A DNA stretch of 26,257 nt. It comes from Bradyrhizobium sp. (GTDB taxonomy: Bacteria > Pseudomonadota > Alphaproteobacteria > Rhizobiales > Xanthobacteraceae). The DNA is taken from assembly GCA_028290305.1 (NCBI GenBank), contig JAQGKC010000105.1:1-26257 (forward strand). Reading direction: 5' to 3'. Positions 24,151 through 26,257 of the stretch are shown here, one piece after another. Made by a program: the position numbers and the translations under genes. Every line of letters begins with the position of its first letter. Positions within the stretch are counted from its first letter, which is position 1. Below the pieces are notes generated by a model that saw nothing but the letters and a program-made list of their open reading frames with translations, made no database searches and had not been told where the DNA came from.

Positions 24151-24846
24151 CTAGCCCTGTTCGCCGGGTTTCGGTTTCCGCAACAAATAAGTGCCGTGCA
24201 GCGGGGCGTGATAATCGACGGATGTCAGCGTGAAGCCGACGTCGGTCAGCATGCGCTCGATCACCCAGCCGAAGGTCGAATATTCGTCGCGCATATGGGT
24301 AACGACGCTGTCGCGCGAAAAGCCGTGGTTCTTGATGTTGAAGTCAGCCCACGCCGCGATGTCACGCTCGGGTCCGTCGGGCATGCTGGCGAAGACGATA
24401 TCGCGCAGGAAGAAGCATGCACCGGGCTTCAACGCACCAAAGATCCGCGACAGCGCAACGGCTTTCCAGAAATCCGGCAAATGGTGCAGCGCGAACTCGC
24501 TAACGACGAGGTCATACGAATTGGGCTGATAGGCGAAGCTCAGCAATCCCGCTGACTGGGTCCGGATCGCGACTTTGCGGTCGCGCGCCTGGATTTCCGC
24601 CAGCGCCAGCATGGCCGGCGCAATATCGATGGCATCCACCTCGGCGCCCATCAGCGCCGCCTCGCAGGCCAGCACGCCATTGCCGCAGCCGATATCGGCC
24701 ACCCGCCAGCCGCACTGCACGCCGAGCATGGTCAGCGCCGCACGGGCGCGGATGTCGCGGTCGTCATCCTGTTCGTAGATCGAGGCGACCGCGGAATCGA
24801 GGCCGATCTGCCGCCGTTCGTTGTAGTACCAGTCGCGCGCCAGCAT
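24151..24846 (-). CDS. Class I SAM-dependent methyltransferase
   Basis: A 231-residue soluble protein with a Rossmann-type methyltransferase fold. Motif I is VADIGCGNGVLACEA near residues 50-64, followed by the acidic AEVDAIDIAPAMLALAE (motif II) and YDLVVSEFALHHLPDF (motif IV/post), then the LKPGACFFLRDIVF strand. The substrate is unknown; the 'HHLPD.WK..AL.....LKPGG' pattern is common in ubiquinone- or small-molecule methylases. It starts 3 bp after the ilvH stop and precedes the exporter genes by 8 bp, so it is firmly part of this operon, although no methylation step belongs to branched-chain amino acid synthesis. Confidence 0.88.
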   Translation of the reverse strand: MLARDWYYNERRQIGLDSAVASIYEQDDDRDIRARAALTMLGVQCGWRVADIGCGNGVLACEAALMGAEVDAIDIAPAMLALAEIQARDRKVAIRTQSAGLLSFAYQPNSYDLVVSEFALHHLPDFWKAVALSRIFGALKPGACFFLRDIVFASMPDGPERDIAAWADFNIKNHGFSRDSVVTHMRDEYSTFGWVIERMLTDVGFTLTSVDYHAPLHGTYLLRKPKPGEQG

Positions 24847-24849
24847 GGC

Positions 24850-25392
24850 TCACATCCCCTCTGGCCCGCGCCCGATCGCGGCGACACCGGTGCGCGACAC
24901 TTCAACAAGGCCGAGCGGGCGCATCAGGTCGATGAACTGGTTGATCTTGGCGGAATTGCCGGTGATCTCGAACACGAAGCTTTCGGTGGTGGCATCGATC
25001 ACGCGTGCGCGGAAGGCATCCGCAAGCCGCAATGCCTCGACGCGGTTGTCGCCACCGCCGCGTACCTTGACCATCGCCAGTTCCCGCTCGATCGAGCGGC
25101 CGGACTGCGTCATGTCGACGACGCGGTAGACCGGGATCATGCGGTCGAGTTGATGCTTGATCTGCTCGATCACCATCGGCGTGCCCGTGGTAACGATGGT
25201 GATGCGGGAGAGATGTTTCTGGCTCTCGGTCTCGGACACGGTGAGACTCTCGATATTGTAGCCGCGGCCGGAGAACAGCCCGATCACGCGCGCGAGCACG
25301 CCCGGCTCGTTCTGCACGAGCACCGAGAGCGTGTGGGCTTCGACCGGATCATGGCGCTCTTCCATGAAGTAGGCGGATGCGGGCTGGTTCAT
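24850..25392 (-). CDS. ilvH: Acetolactate synthase regulatory (small) subunit
   Basis: A 180-residue regulatory subunit that binds the catalytic subunit and confers feedback inhibition, usually by valine. The N-terminal ACT domain (about 18-95) is clear: HTLSVLVQNEPGVLARVIGLFSGRGYNIESLTVSETESQKHLSRITIV. The C-terminal ALS_ss_C half contains ERELAMVKVR and the end IDLMRPLGLVEVSRTGVAAIGRG. Length is normal. A 124-bp gap with a palindromic repeat separates it from the ilvI stop, and the methyltransferase starts 3 bp after its own stop. The symbols ilvN and ilvH are used interchangeably for this subunit in this group. Confidence 0.96.
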   Translation of the reverse strand: MNQPASAYFMEERHDPVEAHTLSVLVQNEPGVLARVIGLFSGRGYNIESLTVSETESQKHLSRITIVTTGTPMVIEQIKHQLDRMIPVYRVVDMTQSGRSIERELAMVKVRGGGDNRVEALRLADAFRARVIDATTESFVFEITGNSAKINQFIDLMRPLGLVEVSRTGVAAIGRGPEGM

Positions 25393-25418
25393 TTTAATGC
25401 CTCGTCGTTCTCTCGTTC

Positions 25419-25505
25419 GTCATGCCCGGCCTTGTGCCGGGCATCCACGTCTTGTTTGTTCTTGCGCACTGAGACGTGGATGGCCGGGACAAGCCCGGCC
25501 ATGAC
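25419..25505. repeat. Palindromic intergenic repeat element (GTCATG-CCGG-type) between ilvI and ilvH
   Basis: Two arms of about 34 bp (25419-25453 and 25472-25505) are imperfectly complementary, each reading GTCATG-CCGG-CTTGT-CCGG-CATCCACGTCT on its own strand. A short AT-richer loop lies between them. It begins 12 bp past the ilvI stop (minus-strand sense), ends 27 bp before the ilvH start and fills most of the gap. I recognise this type from Bradyrhizobium genomes. In the transcript it would form a long hairpin, which could stabilise upstream mRNA or weaken read-through. Confidence 0.8.
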
Positions 25506-25516
25506 GGCCCTACTCC

Positions 25517-26257
25517 TCACACCAGCGCCTTGCCGCCGGCGAAGGCCACGGCGGTGGCTTCGTCATTGGCTTCCGCCGGCAGCAGCATTTCGTTGTGCGC
25601 CTTGCCGGACGGAATCATCGGAAAACAATTCTCCAGCGCCGCCACCCGGCAATCGAACAGCACCGGGCGCTTGACGTTGATCATCTCCTTGATCGCGCCG
25701 TCGAGATCGCCGGGCTTGATCGCCCGGATGCCGACGCAGCCGAACGCGTCCGCCAGCTTGACAAAGTCCGGCATCGCTTCCGAATAGCTGTGCGACAGCC
25801 GGTTGCCATGCAGCAGCTGCTGCCACTGCCGCACCATGCCCATATACTGGTTGTTCAGGATGAATATCTTGATCGGCAGTTCATATTGAACCGCCGTCGA
25901 CATCTCCTGCATCGTCATCTGCACCGATGCGTCGCCCGCGATGTCGATCACCAGGCTACCCGGATGCGCGACCTGGACGCCGACCGCCGCCGGCAGGCCG
26001 TAGCCCATGGTGCCGAGACCGCCGGAGGGCATCCAGCGAGGTTGTTCCTCGATGCCGAAGAACTGCGCCGCCCACATCTGGTGCTGGCCGACTTCCGTGG
26101 TGATGTAGGTGTCCATCCCCTTGGTTGCCTCGTACAGGCGCTGGATCGCAAATTGCGGCAGGATCAGATCGCTGTTCTTCTTGTAGGCCAGCGAATTGCG
26201 CGCGCGCCAGGTGTCGATCTCCTTCCACCAGGTGTGGGTGTCCGGCTTTTTCGCTTC
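25517..26257 (-). CDS. ilvI: Acetolactate synthase catalytic (large) subunit, C-terminal part; 5' end outside window
   Basis: The C-terminal 246 residues of the thiamine-diphosphate enzyme that makes acetolactate and acetohydroxybutyrate, the first common step of branched-chain amino acid synthesis. The frame is open to the right edge; the ATG at 26116 is internal (reading continues upstream as ...LYEATKGMDTYITTEVGQHQMWAAQFFG). The cofactor motif runs from GDASVQMTMQEMSTAVQ to ILNNQYMGMVRQWQ (the 'GD...NN' motif). GLGTMGYGLPAAVGVQ and the C-terminal VRKP-like KRPVLFDCRVA segment are also typical. It heads the visible ilv cluster. Whether it is named ilvI, ilvB or ilvG cannot be told from this part. 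Confidence 0.95.
   Translation of the reverse strand, partial: EAKKPDTHTWWKEIDTWRARNSLAYKKNSDLILPQFAIQRLYEATKGMDTYITTEVGQHQMWAAQFFGIEEQPRWMPSGGLGTMGYGLPAAVGVQVAHPGSLVIDIAGDASVQMTMQEMSTAVQYELPIKIFILNNQYMGMVRQWQQLLHGNRLSHSYSEAMPDFVKLADAFGCVGIRAIKPGDLDGAIKEMINVKRPVLFDCRVAALENCFPMIPSGKAHNEMLLPAEANDEATAVAFAGGKALV

Overview
The window looks like chromosomal DNA of an alphaproteobacterium of the Bradyrhizobium / Rhodopseudomonas / Afipia group. This rests on the high GC content, the GC-ending codons, the gene families (NitT/TauT-type ABC transporters, DUF2336, adenylate cyclase-TPR and winged helix-TPR proteins, methanethiol methyltransferase) and several palindromic intergenic elements of the kind scattered through Bradyrhizobiaceae genomes. 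The assignment is inferred from content; no marker RNA gene is present. No tRNA, rRNA, CRISPR array, transposase or prophage was seen. The only recombination gene is a lone tyrosine recombinase.

Layout. (1) 1-2.0 kb, plus strand: the 3' part of a threonine/serine exporter (ThrE family) and an overlapping DUF1275 membrane protein, then about 350 bp without a convincing gene. (2) 2.06-2.7 kb, minus: a tyrosine recombinase in AT-richer DNA. (3) 2.8-8.3 kb, minus: a NitT/TauT-type ABC importer spread over ATPase, permease and binding protein, followed tightly by a NUDIX protein and a class III-like PPK2 polyphosphate kinase. A secreted PEBP-family gene sits between the ATPase and permease genes, bordered by a 16-bp tandem repeat on one side and a palindromic element on the other. 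(4) 8.5-10.8 kb, plus: a divergent two-gene osmoprotectant-type ABC importer made of a CBS-less ATPase and a fused permease/binding protein. (5) 10.9-12.6 kb, minus: an LTA-synthase/sulfatase-type membrane enzyme. (6) 12.7-14.1 kb: a TetR regulator divergent from a membrane haem protein (ferric reductase-like). The gap holds a plausible sigma-70 promoter and two matching 17-bp inverted repeats. (7) 14.1-16.4 kb: an SDR oxidoreductase (minus) and a DUF2336 protein (plus). (8) 16.4-21.4 kb: a winged helix-TPR regulator (minus) and an adenylate cyclase-TPR protein (plus) that share a related TolB/FlgO-like plus TPR half. They bracket a small mddA-GFA pair for thiol or one-carbon chemistry. (9) 21.5-26.26 kb, minus: the branched-chain amino acid locus ilvI (partial), ilvH, a SAM methyltransferase, an EamA exporter, a LysE exporter and ilvC.

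How it fits together. The best-supported functional units are the ilv cluster with embedded exporters, the two divergent ABC importers, and the TetR/haem-membrane pair with its candidate operators. The most speculative but interesting unit is the pair of related signalling proteins flanking the methanethiol methyltransferase and GFA genes.
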